Part shown: one piece after another, positions 29,744-41,400 of the stretch | Layout: every line of letters starts with the position of its first letter | Numbering within the stretch: the stretch's first letter is position 1 | NCBI RefSeq assembly: GCF_000485595.1 | Contig: NW_014577522.1 | Coordinates: 116,983 to 163,049 of the forward strand | DNA length: 46,067 bases | Reading direction: 5' to 3' | Source: Priapulus caudatus | Taxonomy: Eukaryota > Priapulida > Priapulimorpha > Priapulimorphida > Priapulidae | Notes under the pieces: generated by a model | What the model was told of the DNA's origin: nothing | Databases searched by the model: none | Seen by the model: only the letters and a program-made list of their open reading frames with translations | Made by a program: the position numbers and the translations under genes

Positions 29744-32700
29744 ATGGTCATCGTTAAAATGCCTCCTAGTCTTGACTTTGAAGATTGTCTAAAGGATTCT
29801 CCTAAATTTCGGTAAGTGTAGCCTGTGACTGTGTTACTGTTAGTGTGTAGTGTGTACAGTGTAACTGTACTGTAGAGTGTAGGGCTAGTTTGTTTGTTGC
29901 AATGTCAATGTGAATGTTGGCGCTGGTTGGTAAACAGTTTGGGTTACTTACTTATTATTAATAATAATTAATATTAAATACAATGATGTAACCCAACACA
30001 ATAATAGTAGGGTGTACCCCATACTCTCGTGTTTGGTTCCTTTAACCCACTTGTGTTGAGTTACATTATTGGATGCCGATCTCCAAGTCTGACCTGTAAA
30101 TTAATAATAATAGCGAGTACAGACTGCAAAGTTTGATCCCACATCAATCTAGTTTGCACCAAGCACGCGCCAAATCGTAGCATACAGACACACAATTTGA
30201 TCCCATATCAAATTAGCACGGGTTGACTGTGCATGCTGAGTTCAGGTTGTTACGTCACACTGCAGACAGCTACTGTACTGTTATGTGACCTAAATAAGGC
30301 TATGCGCATGCGTATATAGAAATCTGACCTGCGCCTGTCCCCACATTGGGTACACACACAGACAAGTGGGCTAACTTGGTATGGGCCAAGTTATCCCAGG
30401 CTTGGCCCTCCTTCATTTGCGGGGCCAAATTGGAGCGGGCCAGCGCGTATTTGGAGCGGGATAGCATGTACACACTGCAAAAATTTGATGCGCGCCTGGC
30501 CCGGACGAGTTTTGATGTGGTATCAAATTTGCAGTCTGTATGGGGTATAAGTGCCAGTACGGTTGTTTGATGGGCCAGTAAGTAATAGTAATAGTAATAC
30601 CAGTAGGGATAGTAGGTGATTTTTTTCTAAATAGTTTTAAATAGGTTTTTTGGGCTTATTAATATTAGATAGTCCCTGCCATGAGAAACAAAAGCATTTA
30701 TAGAATTAAAAATTTTAACTCTGTGATGACTTTACAGGCCTTTTTGTGATGGAATTTTGACCCATTTTGGGGAATCACAAGCCTATTACAATGGGGAATT
30801 ACAAAGGCTATTAAAAACGATGGCACAATCAACATAAGCAACTATACTTCAATTTCAATAGCAGCAGTGCTGGTGACCATGCACTCGGCTTTCCCCCCAG
30901 GCTTCTGTCATACTTTTCTGTGTAGCCCTTTGACAGAGCGAGGGCTACATAGGTAGATCTAGAGCTATTTTAGTATCAATCCATCTTGTGATAAACTTGT
31001 GTAAAACTTGCTAATACATGTGATTTATCGCAACTCAATTCGATAATTATATTCAACCATATAATATTATATTATGTTGTTAAAAATATTCACATTAAAT
31101 TATAAATTTATTGTTACAGAATCACAGTGGTCAGTGGCTAGTATAAAAAATATTTGACAATCGAGGACAAATTTACTAGCTAGACTTCATCATCCACCCC
31201 CTTTGCTTGTATTGTTTGTCTAGAGTATTTACTGGTGTTAACTTTTATGTTCATTCAAAATCAGTATTCAATCTATCATCTATGGAAAGTTCACTGAACC
31301 TTGAAAGCAGCAGAATGTATGGATTTGTTAGTGGAGCCTTGTAAGAACATTAGCACAGCGTATCACTTTTGCAAATTGCCCAGACCTACATTGTCATCAC
31401 ATCACATATTTTATATACACTGAGATGTAATTAATTTATATGTAGCTCTTTAAAACCATAATAGCAAACTTGGGATAAAAGTTAGAAGCTGTATTTGCTT
31501 TAGGGGCATATTACCAACCAACGCCTTCTCCTTCTTGCTTATTTGCATTGACCCTAGTGCAGTGGCAAGGCTTTCCTCAGTCCTGAAATAGTGCACTGTG
31601 TATATTGGAGTTACAAGACACTAGCCTGCTAACATGTGCATCCCATTCCCTAGTCTTCCTCATTTGCCAGATGTATAACCAGTAAGCCTTGCACGTTTGC
31701 CGGCTACAAGGACTGTTTATATACAGTGTGAATGCTTTTGAATCCACTACATTGCATTTTTCTCCTTAACGCTAACCCTGAGTAATATATCTTTATGTCC
31801 ATGGTCGCCTGTTTACTGCATCTGGCCTGTTTGTGTGAAATGGGGCAGAACAGATATATAGACTATGACAGATACGCACTGCAAGTTGCAAATTTTGCCT
31901 GGGAATTTCGTCTAGGGTAGCATGGCATCGATATTCCCATGTGTATCACCAATCACCATGTATTTGTTTTACAGCCATGATGTATAAAAAATACTGCCAC
32001 TAATGAGTGTTTTATTATTGTATGACATGACCAACATGGTTGTTATTGCAGGGCCAATCTGGAATCGGCAGAGTTGGATATAGATCAGCTTGAATTAAAG
32101 TTAGAAAAGGTACAGTACAATTACGTGGAACGTGTGCGGAATAAATTAATAAGAAATTGTATATGCTCTTGTTAATGCAGCGTCAATAACTCACACAATT
32201 TGCCACAGCTGCAATGGTTAAGGGTAGATATGCTGCCTGTGGGGGCAGTCCAAGCCTCGTTTTCAAACTGCAAATAACAATGTAAAGCCTGGAGCATTTT
32301 TTGGTGCGCTGATTGAGTGAGTACACTGTGCTTGAACAGTGATGCATGTCCATCCAGCGTATCTATTCATAGCCTGTTGCTTTACTGACAGGCCCAGGTG
32401 GTCTTGCGCATGCCACATGTATTAGTGTTCACTAACTCATACCTCAGTGTCACACGGGACCTAAATGATATCTTCTCTCAAGTTTGAGTATAGTTTACAT
32501 GTCAGTACTTTTGGGAGAACTGTTCATTGGTAAAATGTCAGTGGCTCGTTTAAAAAGTTGCCAGTTTGTAGATCTATCAAACTACAACCCAATTGTCACC
32601 TGCTCAATGCCATGCAGGGATTTGCTATTATTTAGTGAAATATCTCCTCATACTCATTTGGAAGCAAACTACTGGGGGGGGGTTGATTACCTATAAATCC

Positions 32701-35436
32701 CATGAGTTACCCACTTGCTCTTGGCTATGCATTCCCTCTAAGACAGGGCAAGACAAGCAGAGTAAGACACCCACAGAAAGAGAGGGAGAGAGAGACAGAT
32801 AGACAGAGACAAAGACAGTCGGCAAATCAATAAAAAAAGCAGGGTAGGAAGTGGGAAAGAAGGGGAAGGGAGAATGAGAGAGAGATTAGAGAAGAAGAGA
32901 GTAGGCGAGTAAGAGAGAGTGAACAAAATCAATACGTGTGCGGTAAAGGTACGAGCTTGTGCAGAGGAAGCTGCGCGTTGCTGCCGCATTGGGCAGCGCT
33001 ATTATTTGTACAGTAGCATCCGTGAAGCTGGCAGACAGATTACTGATGCATGTGTTGCTGAGGGCACGTGTGTTTTCCATGGGTTTGAAGCAATATCAGT
33101 CAGTGTGAGGTTCCCTGTATCATGTTCATCCGGTTTGGTCCACAGCAACTCATCCCTCCTCTATTTTTTTTAAATATGACTTGCTAGTTTACGTTAGGAG
33201 CATAAAACAAACCTGATAAGCTTGGTCGTTTGTTCTCTCGCTCACAGGTTGTGCGACAGTGCCGGGTGTTGGTGGATGCAGGCAAAATCTACTACAATGC
33301 AAACAGGTGACGTAACCTTCCTGTCTAACCGCCTCCCCCCTCCTCCCCCTCCTCCCCCTCCTCCCCCCCAGCATGATTGAGTCATGGTGATGCATGACCT
33401 TCATGTACTTGCTTGTGGGGCTGCTTCCTACGTGGTCTCACGGCCACTTTCCACGCGAAAAGCGCGAGGCACATCGTAAATCAGAGTGCGTACATTCCAG
33501 CTCCGTGACGGGCTGGCTTTTTAGAGGCGGGTACTTTCATTGCCTGCCGCGTGTGTGTAATCAATCCCTCACTGTTTCCCCCTCTCCTACTACTACTATG
33601 ACTGCTGTGTGAGAGTTGAACACATGGACTTATTGGGGGTGGGGGTGTTCATTGTATGTTGTTTCAGCCTTACTCAATGACGGGGTCATACATGTGCTTA
33701 TTGTATGTTGTTTCGACTTTGTTTAGGTCCTTTGTGACAGAGGTTCGAGAATTATCGGGTTACTTCAAGCCAGCTGATAATGAAGTTTCGGTAAGTGTTG
33801 GCTCTGTCAGATCTGAAACTTATTGTTTGTAGGAAGGAAATGTGTTTAGGTAAGTATTGTGGCAGGAATGGTTTGAAAGCATCCTGAAGGATGTTAGTCT
33901 GTATAGACGTGAATAGCCTAGAATTTATTTCTCTAGAATGTTATTGAAATGAGTTGAGGATGCCACCTAACCCACTTTGGACATCTGTACTTGGGTTTGC
34001 ATAGAGGAAGGTTAAAGGGAGACTGACCAAGATAGAGTTGACAAGTGGGGGGGGGGGATAAGATTGACAGTAAGTTTACAGTTAGCAGAGCATGACCCAA
34101 AACGATAGAAAGTTAACAGTCATAATCACCGCTGTCATGTCACAGTCACAGTCACAGAAACGCACAGTCATGCTGTGCTGACGAACATTGTATGTAATAC
34201 AACTGTACAACTTACAAGGCTCGAGTTTTTCTTAAAACAGCATAGCATGTTTTCTGTGGAGGCTACCTGAGCTTGTGTGTAACACATGTAAAATCTGATA
34301 CCAATTCGTATTTTGCAGGAGTTGATTGGAAGAACTGTGCAGTCTCTGGAGGAATTGCAGAACTTTCTCAACGTGAGTGTTAGTAACATAGATGGGCACT
34401 ATATGACATATCCTGATCAAACTGCCCACAGCAGGCAGTTGTGCTAAGTACTGTCGTCTGTAGGGTTACATTGACAGTCTATCATAGGCAGAAATACAGC
34501 ATGGGGGAGTAAAATAATGTGGGCATGAAAATAGAAATCTGTCTGGTTTCTTAATATTGTGCACTGGTTTTGCTATCCAACACTGTTCTGGTGTAGACTG
34601 TTTCATAGTATTGTGATGCAATTGTATGATTTTTCCATTCCTCATTCGAGTACTGCCTACATTACGTATTTCCCCCAGCTCTGTCAGGTCGTTAACATCT
34701 GAGCTTCGTGCTGCAGTGCTGAGTGTTTTTTTGGTTGCTTCGATTGTAGAGTAGTGTCTATTGCTGATATAGTCTCCTGCCTCTGCGTACACTAGTTGTG
34801 CACGCCAGCTGTGGCATATCTGTGTATTCTGACTGGCTGTGGCACCAGGGGCCCCAGGCAGCATTCCATCACCACGGATGTGTTTATACAGAGCCACACG
34901 TGCGCGTCGTGTGCCACTTGATCAGAAGGATGATCCACTATCGTGATAAATATAGCATGCCCTCACAACCACCGCAGGCAAACATTGTAACGTAAAGATA
35001 CCCTAGGAACTAGTCCCTGATTTTATTGCTGCTATCATGGCCGATCAGTTAGTTCAGGGAACTGCAGTTTGTTGTTGCGTCATTTATTTATGGCGTGGAA
35101 ACTTGAAGCCAGCGTGGTTCTGTGTACATATAGTGTATCAGCGAGCGTCGAGAGATATTTTCAAGTGAGCATCCGCGATGAGCGTGGATGGTTACAGCTG
35201 CTCCTCATCATGTGTGCGGAGAAGCTGTAGCAGCTCGAACGTACAGATGATGATGTTTTTGGCTTGCTGGCATGGTTGGTGGGGGTGAGGTGAAGGCGGG
35301 TTAGTGGATGGAGGAAGGTCGATCAATGCATGAAAGTTGTGTGTGCAGTTGTTGTAGCGTCACTTTGAAACTGTTCCAAGTCGAAGGAATCTCAGTGGAA
35401 TTTGAGCTCTCGGTTAAGTTATTCGGGTTCATTTCG

Positions 35437-35488
<52 letters not shown>

Positions 35489-38400
35489 TGTTTGCATTTG
35501 TGCACTCATGTGTGTGTGCGTGCGTGCGTGCGTGTGTGTATTTGTGCGGGTGCGGGTGCGTGCGTGTGTGCGTGTGTGTGTACGTGTCACTGTGTTTGCT
35601 GAGTGGGTTTTTGTTTCCAATGTTGATCGATTTCAGGAAGTTGATGCAGAGAATCCGGATTTGGAATATGAGTTGGCTTGAATACATTTATATTGTGTAA
35701 TAACAATATATGTTCAAGCGTAAACGGTCTGTCAAACTACTGTTAAACATACCTAGTTAGATAGGTTGTATAATTGCAAACAAGGAAACAATTTATGACG
35801 TGAAGGAACAGGTTTTAACAGGATAATTAAACTGTACTTGTCTTTTCAGATATTACTTGACCAAGCTCAGCGATCGATATGTAAAAACCTAGACAGTTTC
35901 ATCAGAGAGTGAGTAGATAATTCCATAGTGAGTTTACGCATAACAGCGACTACGGCAAACGAGACAAATGAAATGTTGGCTTTGAAGTCACTCATGAGCA
36001 GCGCGACATTACCAACAATAAAGTCGTAATATCTATTCAATATATAGATAATAGTGCAAGCGTCTGAATCGTCAAGGGAATCGGCTACATTCGCAACGAC
36101 TATTCGCGCGAATGCCGACAAACGCCTGCATTTATTTGATGAGTATAGTACCACTGTACCTCGTTTAATAAACAAGATAGTTCCTGGACCATTGCCAAAA
36201 ACGTCGTAAAGTTGAGGCTAATGCAGAGATGCCAACCACTACGATTTATCCGTATTTTATACGAATTTCGATTCCTTTTGCACCACTACGACCAGTTTGT
36301 ATCAAACTACGAATTTCACTGTGATCGAAAAAAAACGAACACTACTAATTTGATGGCCAGAAACTACAGATTGCTTCAAATATGTGTTGGCATCTCTGCT
36401 AATGTTAATGCTAACATAGTACTTATGACTAATATTAATGTTACGAGAATAGCGTTGACAGAAACACATTGCAGCTATGAGAAAACTTACAATAACAGGA
36501 ACTTGATAATCTGCGCTCACAAAGCTGCTGATTGGATGAGAAACAATTAGAAACTCAGATTCATAAACATTTATTGTTCATGACAGGAATTTATGCATAT
36601 TATGATAGTGAATTACATATTATTAATAACCAATGAAAAAAAGACATGAAAATGTTTATATTTTGCACCTCAAGACATTATTCTGCACAGCATCGCAAAA
36701 TGTGGGCGTCATATGACTCATCAAAATATCCAAAACGAGAGAACAATTACGACTCGTGAATGTTTGTTTTGGTACACGATCGGAAGATAAATATTGTTTC
36801 TGACGTGTTTTCCCTAAAAAACTAACCAAGTTCAGATTTACTAATCAATATATAATGTGACCCATGATAACCAAACGAATCGGAAGTGGCACAGTAGCAT
36901 TCTACAGTACAATCCATTTATACTGCATAGGTTTAAAATGTTCGTGAATTTTTTTTTCAAAAACACCATCTACAATGTGTTTACTTTCGATCTGTATAAG
37001 CAAAAATACCTTAATTCAATTAAAACCTGCTTCAATTGAATGATTAATAAGAAGTGTCGGCTAACTGATTGTGATTGATGTTAGTTTTCAACCCTTATTT
37101 TTTAGACAATTTTCAGGAAATTTTAAATGCATGATATCTCGATTTATAACGGTCCTAAAATATTTATTTTTGAAAACCAATTTTCAATATCTGTATATCA
37201 ATAGAAAGATATGAATCGCAGGAATCTGAATATGTATTCATCTTAAAATGTCCAAATTGCCCCAAGTGATTCATTTCTCTATCACCTATCACATGAATAA
37301 TATCACATAATATCAGGAGTCTATCAATATCAGTCTATATATCAGTATATATCAGTCTATTGATAGACTCCTGATAATATCACTATGGATACAATTCTTT
37401 ATGTATTTGCATTATTTTCATCAAGTTTGGTTTTAAAGTAACGAGAGGATCTAGGATCTCATGTTAACAGGAAATTTGCTAAGATTTTTCATTTTCGTAA
37501 CTTCATGATGTTTCTGTCAACAGTCTACGAGTCAAAGTTATTGTTAAGACTAATGTTAAGGCTAATTTTGTTTTTGACAACGGGCTCCTGGTGTTTGTCC
37601 ACTAAGCAAAAATCTCTGGTATTAAAACGAGATCATTATAACACAGTAGTCATGCTGTGTTAGCCTAAAGAGTCTGATTGACAGGCAAGTCTAGCCAATC
37701 ATTGTTGCCATAGGACAGCCTAAAATATAATGCTTGGTGACGAAGTGGGGCAAAGTTGACAATTTGGCATGCACGCATGAAAAACACGTATAATCTGGTC
37801 TAGCTTGGCCAACCAACAATATCCAGGGGGTGCATGGTTGCCTCATTCAGACTCAATAGGCTATTCTTTATATTTTTTATGCTATTGCTTCTGTGTCACA
37901 GCGAGATCCGAAAGGTCAAGGACACGAAGAAAGTGTTTGAGAAGATCAGCGATGACCTGGACGCGGGCCTCGTGCGTAATTCTGCGGCGAGCAAGTACCG
38001 GCCGGTGGAGGGTGAGGAGGCCCACAGCCTGCTGACAGCTATGAGCTCGTGCTTCGCACACACCGCACTCGACTACGTCTTCCAGATCAACGTACTGCAC
38101 TCGCGCAAGCAGTACCAAGTGCTAGACATCGTACGTGCAGCGGCGGCAGCGGCGTGGTTTCCTTCTCTCGTTCTCTTTCCTTCTCTCGTTCTCCTTCCTC
38201 CTTTTCGATTCCTACCTTCACCTTCTCTTGTTCCCTTCATCCTCTCTGTTTCTCCTTCCTTCTTTCGTTCTCCTTCGCTTCTCTCGTTCTCCTTCCTTCT
38301 CCGTGTTCTCCTTCATCCTCTCGTTCTCCTCTCCTTTCGTTCTCCTTCCTTCTCTTGTTCTCCTTCAATTCTCTCGTTCTCCTTCCTTCTCTCGTTCTCA

Positions 38401-41400
38401 CTTTCCTTCTTTCGTTTCTCCTTCCTCCATTCGTTCTCCCTTCTTTCTTGTTCTCCTTCCTTCTTTCCGTTCTCCTTCCTTCTTTTGTTCTCCTTCCTTC
38501 TCCTCGTTTTCCTTCATCCTCTCGTTCCTTCCTTCTCTCGTTCTCCTTCATTCTCTCGTTCTCCTTCTCTCTCGTTCTCCTTCCTTCTCTCGCCTTCTCC
38601 TTCTTCTCTTGTTCTCCTTCCTTCTTTCGTTCTCCTTTCCTTCTTTCGTTTTCCTTCATCTCCTCTCGTTCTCTTCCTTCTTTCGTTTTCCTTCATCTCT
38701 CTCGTTCTCCTTCGTTTTTCGTTCTCCTTCCTCATTCGTTCTCCTTCTTCTCTTGTTCTCCTTCCTTCTTCTCGTCTCTTCCTTCTTTCGTTTTCTTCAT
38801 CCTCTCGTTCTCCTTCCTTCTTTTCGTTTTCCTTCATCCTCTCGTTCTCCTTCTTCTTTCGTTCTTCCTTCCTCCTTCGTTTCTCCTTCCTTCTCTTGTT
38901 CTCCTTCCTTCTTTCGTTCTCCTTCCTCCTCTCGTTTTCCTTCATCCTCTCGTTCTCTCTTCCTTCTTTCGTTCTCCTTCCTTCTCTCGTTCTCCTTCCT
39001 TCTCTTTTCTCCTTCCTTCTTTGTTCTCCTTCCTTCTTTCGTTGTCCTTCATCCTTCTCGTTCTCCTTCCTCTTTCGTTCTCTTTCTTCTCTCGTTCTCC
39101 TTCCTCTCTTGTTCTCCTTCCTTCTTTCGTTCTCCTTCCTTCTTTCGTTTTCCTTCATCCTCTCGTTCTCCTTCCTTCTTTCGTTTTCCTTCATCCTCTC
39201 GTTCTCCTTCCTTCTTTCGTTCTCCTTCCTCCTCTCGTTCTCCTTCCTTCTTTTGTTCTCCTTCCTTCTCTTGTTCTCCTTCCCTTCTTTCGTTCTCCTT
39301 CCTTCTTTCGTTTTCCTTCATCCTCTCGTTCTCCTTCCTTCTTTCGTTCTTCTTTCCTTCTTCGTTCTCCTTCCTTCTCTTGTTCTCCTTCCTTCTTTCG
39401 TTCTCCTTCCTTCTTCGTTTCCTTCATCCTCTCGTTCTCCTTCCTTCTTTCGTTTTCCTTCATCCTCTCGTTCTCCTTCTCTTCTTTCTTTCCGTTTCTC
39501 CTCTCTCTCTTCTTCTGTTTTTCCTTCTTCTCTTCTCCTTCCTTCTCTTGTTCTCCTTCCTTCTTTCGTTCTCCTTCCTTCTTTCGTTTTCCTTCATCTC
39601 TCGTTCTCCTTCCTTCTTTCGTTCTCTTTCCTTCTCTCGTTCTCCTTCCTTTCTCTCGTCTCCTTCCTTCTTTTGTTCTCCTTCCTTCTTTCGTTTTTCC
39701 TTCATCCTCTCGTTCTCCTTCCTTCTTTTCGTTTCTCCTTCCCTCGCTCTCATTCTCTTTCCTTCTCTCGTTCTCTTCCTCTCTCGTTTTTCTTCATCTC
39801 TCGTTCTTCCTTCCTTCTTTCGTTCTCTTCCTTCTCTCGTTCTCCTTCCTTCTCTCGTTCTCCTTCCTTCTTTTGTTCTCCTTCCTTCTCTGTTTCTCGC
39901 TTCCTCCTCTCGTTCTCCTTCCTTCCTCGTTCTCCTTCCTCCTCTCGTTCTCCTTCCTCCTCTCGCTTCTCTTTCCTTCTCTCGTTCTCCTTCCCCTCTC
40001 GTTTTCCTTCATCCTCTCGTTCTCCTTCCTTTCGTTCTCTTTCCTTCTCTCGTTCTCTTTCCTTCTCTCGTTCTCCTTCCTTCTCTCGTTCTCCTTCCTC
40101 CTCTCGTTTTCCTTCATCCTCTCGTTCTCCTTCCTTCTTTTGTTCTCCTTCCTTCTCTCGTTCTCCTTCATCCTCTCGTTCTCCTTCCTTCTTTCGTTCT
40201 CCTTCATCCTCTCGTCTCTTCCTTCTCTCGTTCTCCTTCCTTCTTTGTTCTCCTCCTTCTCTCGTTCCCTTTCCTCCTCTTTTTCCCTTCATCCTCTCGT
40301 TCTCCTCCTCCTCTCGTTCTCTTTCCTTCTCTCGTTCTCCTTCCTCTCTCGTTCTCCTTCCTCCTCTCGTTCTCCTTCCTTCTCTCGTTCTCTTTCCTTC
40401 TTTCGTTCTCCTTCCTCTCTCGTTTTCCTTCATCCTCTCGTTCTCCTTCTCGTTCTCTTCCTTCTCTTCCCTGCTCTTTCCTTCTCTCGTTCTCCTTCCT
40501 TCTCTCGTTCTCCTTCCTCCTCTCGTTTTCCTTCATCCTCTCGTTCTCCTTCCTTCTTTCGTTCTCTTTCCTTCTCTCGTTCTCCTTCATCCCTCTCGTT
40601 CTCCTTCCTTTTTCGTTCTCTTCCTTCTCTCGTTCTCCTTCCTTCTCTTGTTCTCCTTCATTCTCTCGTTCTCCTTCCTTCTCTCGTTCTCCTTTCTTCT
40701 CTCGTTCTCCTTCCTTCTTTTGTTCTCCTTCCTTCTCTCGTTTTCCTTCCTCTCTTGATTCTTCTTTCCTTCTCTCGTTCTCCTTCCTCCTCTCGTTTTC
40801 CTTCATCCTCTCGTTTCTCCTTCCTTTCTTTCGTTCTCTTCTTCTCTTGTTCTCCTTCATCTCTCGTTCTCCTTCCTTCTTTAGTTCTCTTTCTTCCTCG
40901 TTTCCTTCCTTCTCTCGTTCTCCTTCATCCTCTCGTTCTCCTTCCTTCTTTCGTTCTCTTTCCTTCTCTCGTTCTCCTTCCTTCTCTTGTTCTCCTTCAT
41001 TCTCTCGTTCTCCTTCCTTCTCTCGTTCTCCTTTCTTCTCTCGTTCTCCTTCCTTTCTTATTGTTCTCCTTCCTTCTGCTCGTTTTCTTCATCCTCTCGT
41101 TCTCCTTCCTCTCTTGTTCTCTTTCCTTCTCTTGTTCTCCTTCCTTCTTTTTTCCTTCCTTCTCTGTTTCCTTCATTCTCTCGTTCTCCTTTCTTCTTGT
41201 CGTTTCTTCCTTCTCTCGTTCTCCTTCGCCTTCTCTTTGTTCTCCTTCCTTCTTTCGTTCTCCTTCCTTCTTTCGTTCTCCTTCATCCTCTCGTTCTCCT
41301 TCCTTCTTTCGTTCTCTTTCCTTCTCTCGTTCTCTTTCCTTCTCTCGTTCTCCTTCCTCCTCTCGTTTTCCTTCATCCTCTCGTTCTCCTTCCTCCTCTC

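Noticed and set aside
35301-35700. Cys-Val-Arg-Ala and Thr-His-Ala-Arg frames of up to 130 codons
   Set aside because: They are translations of the GCGT microsatellite in an ACAP intron.
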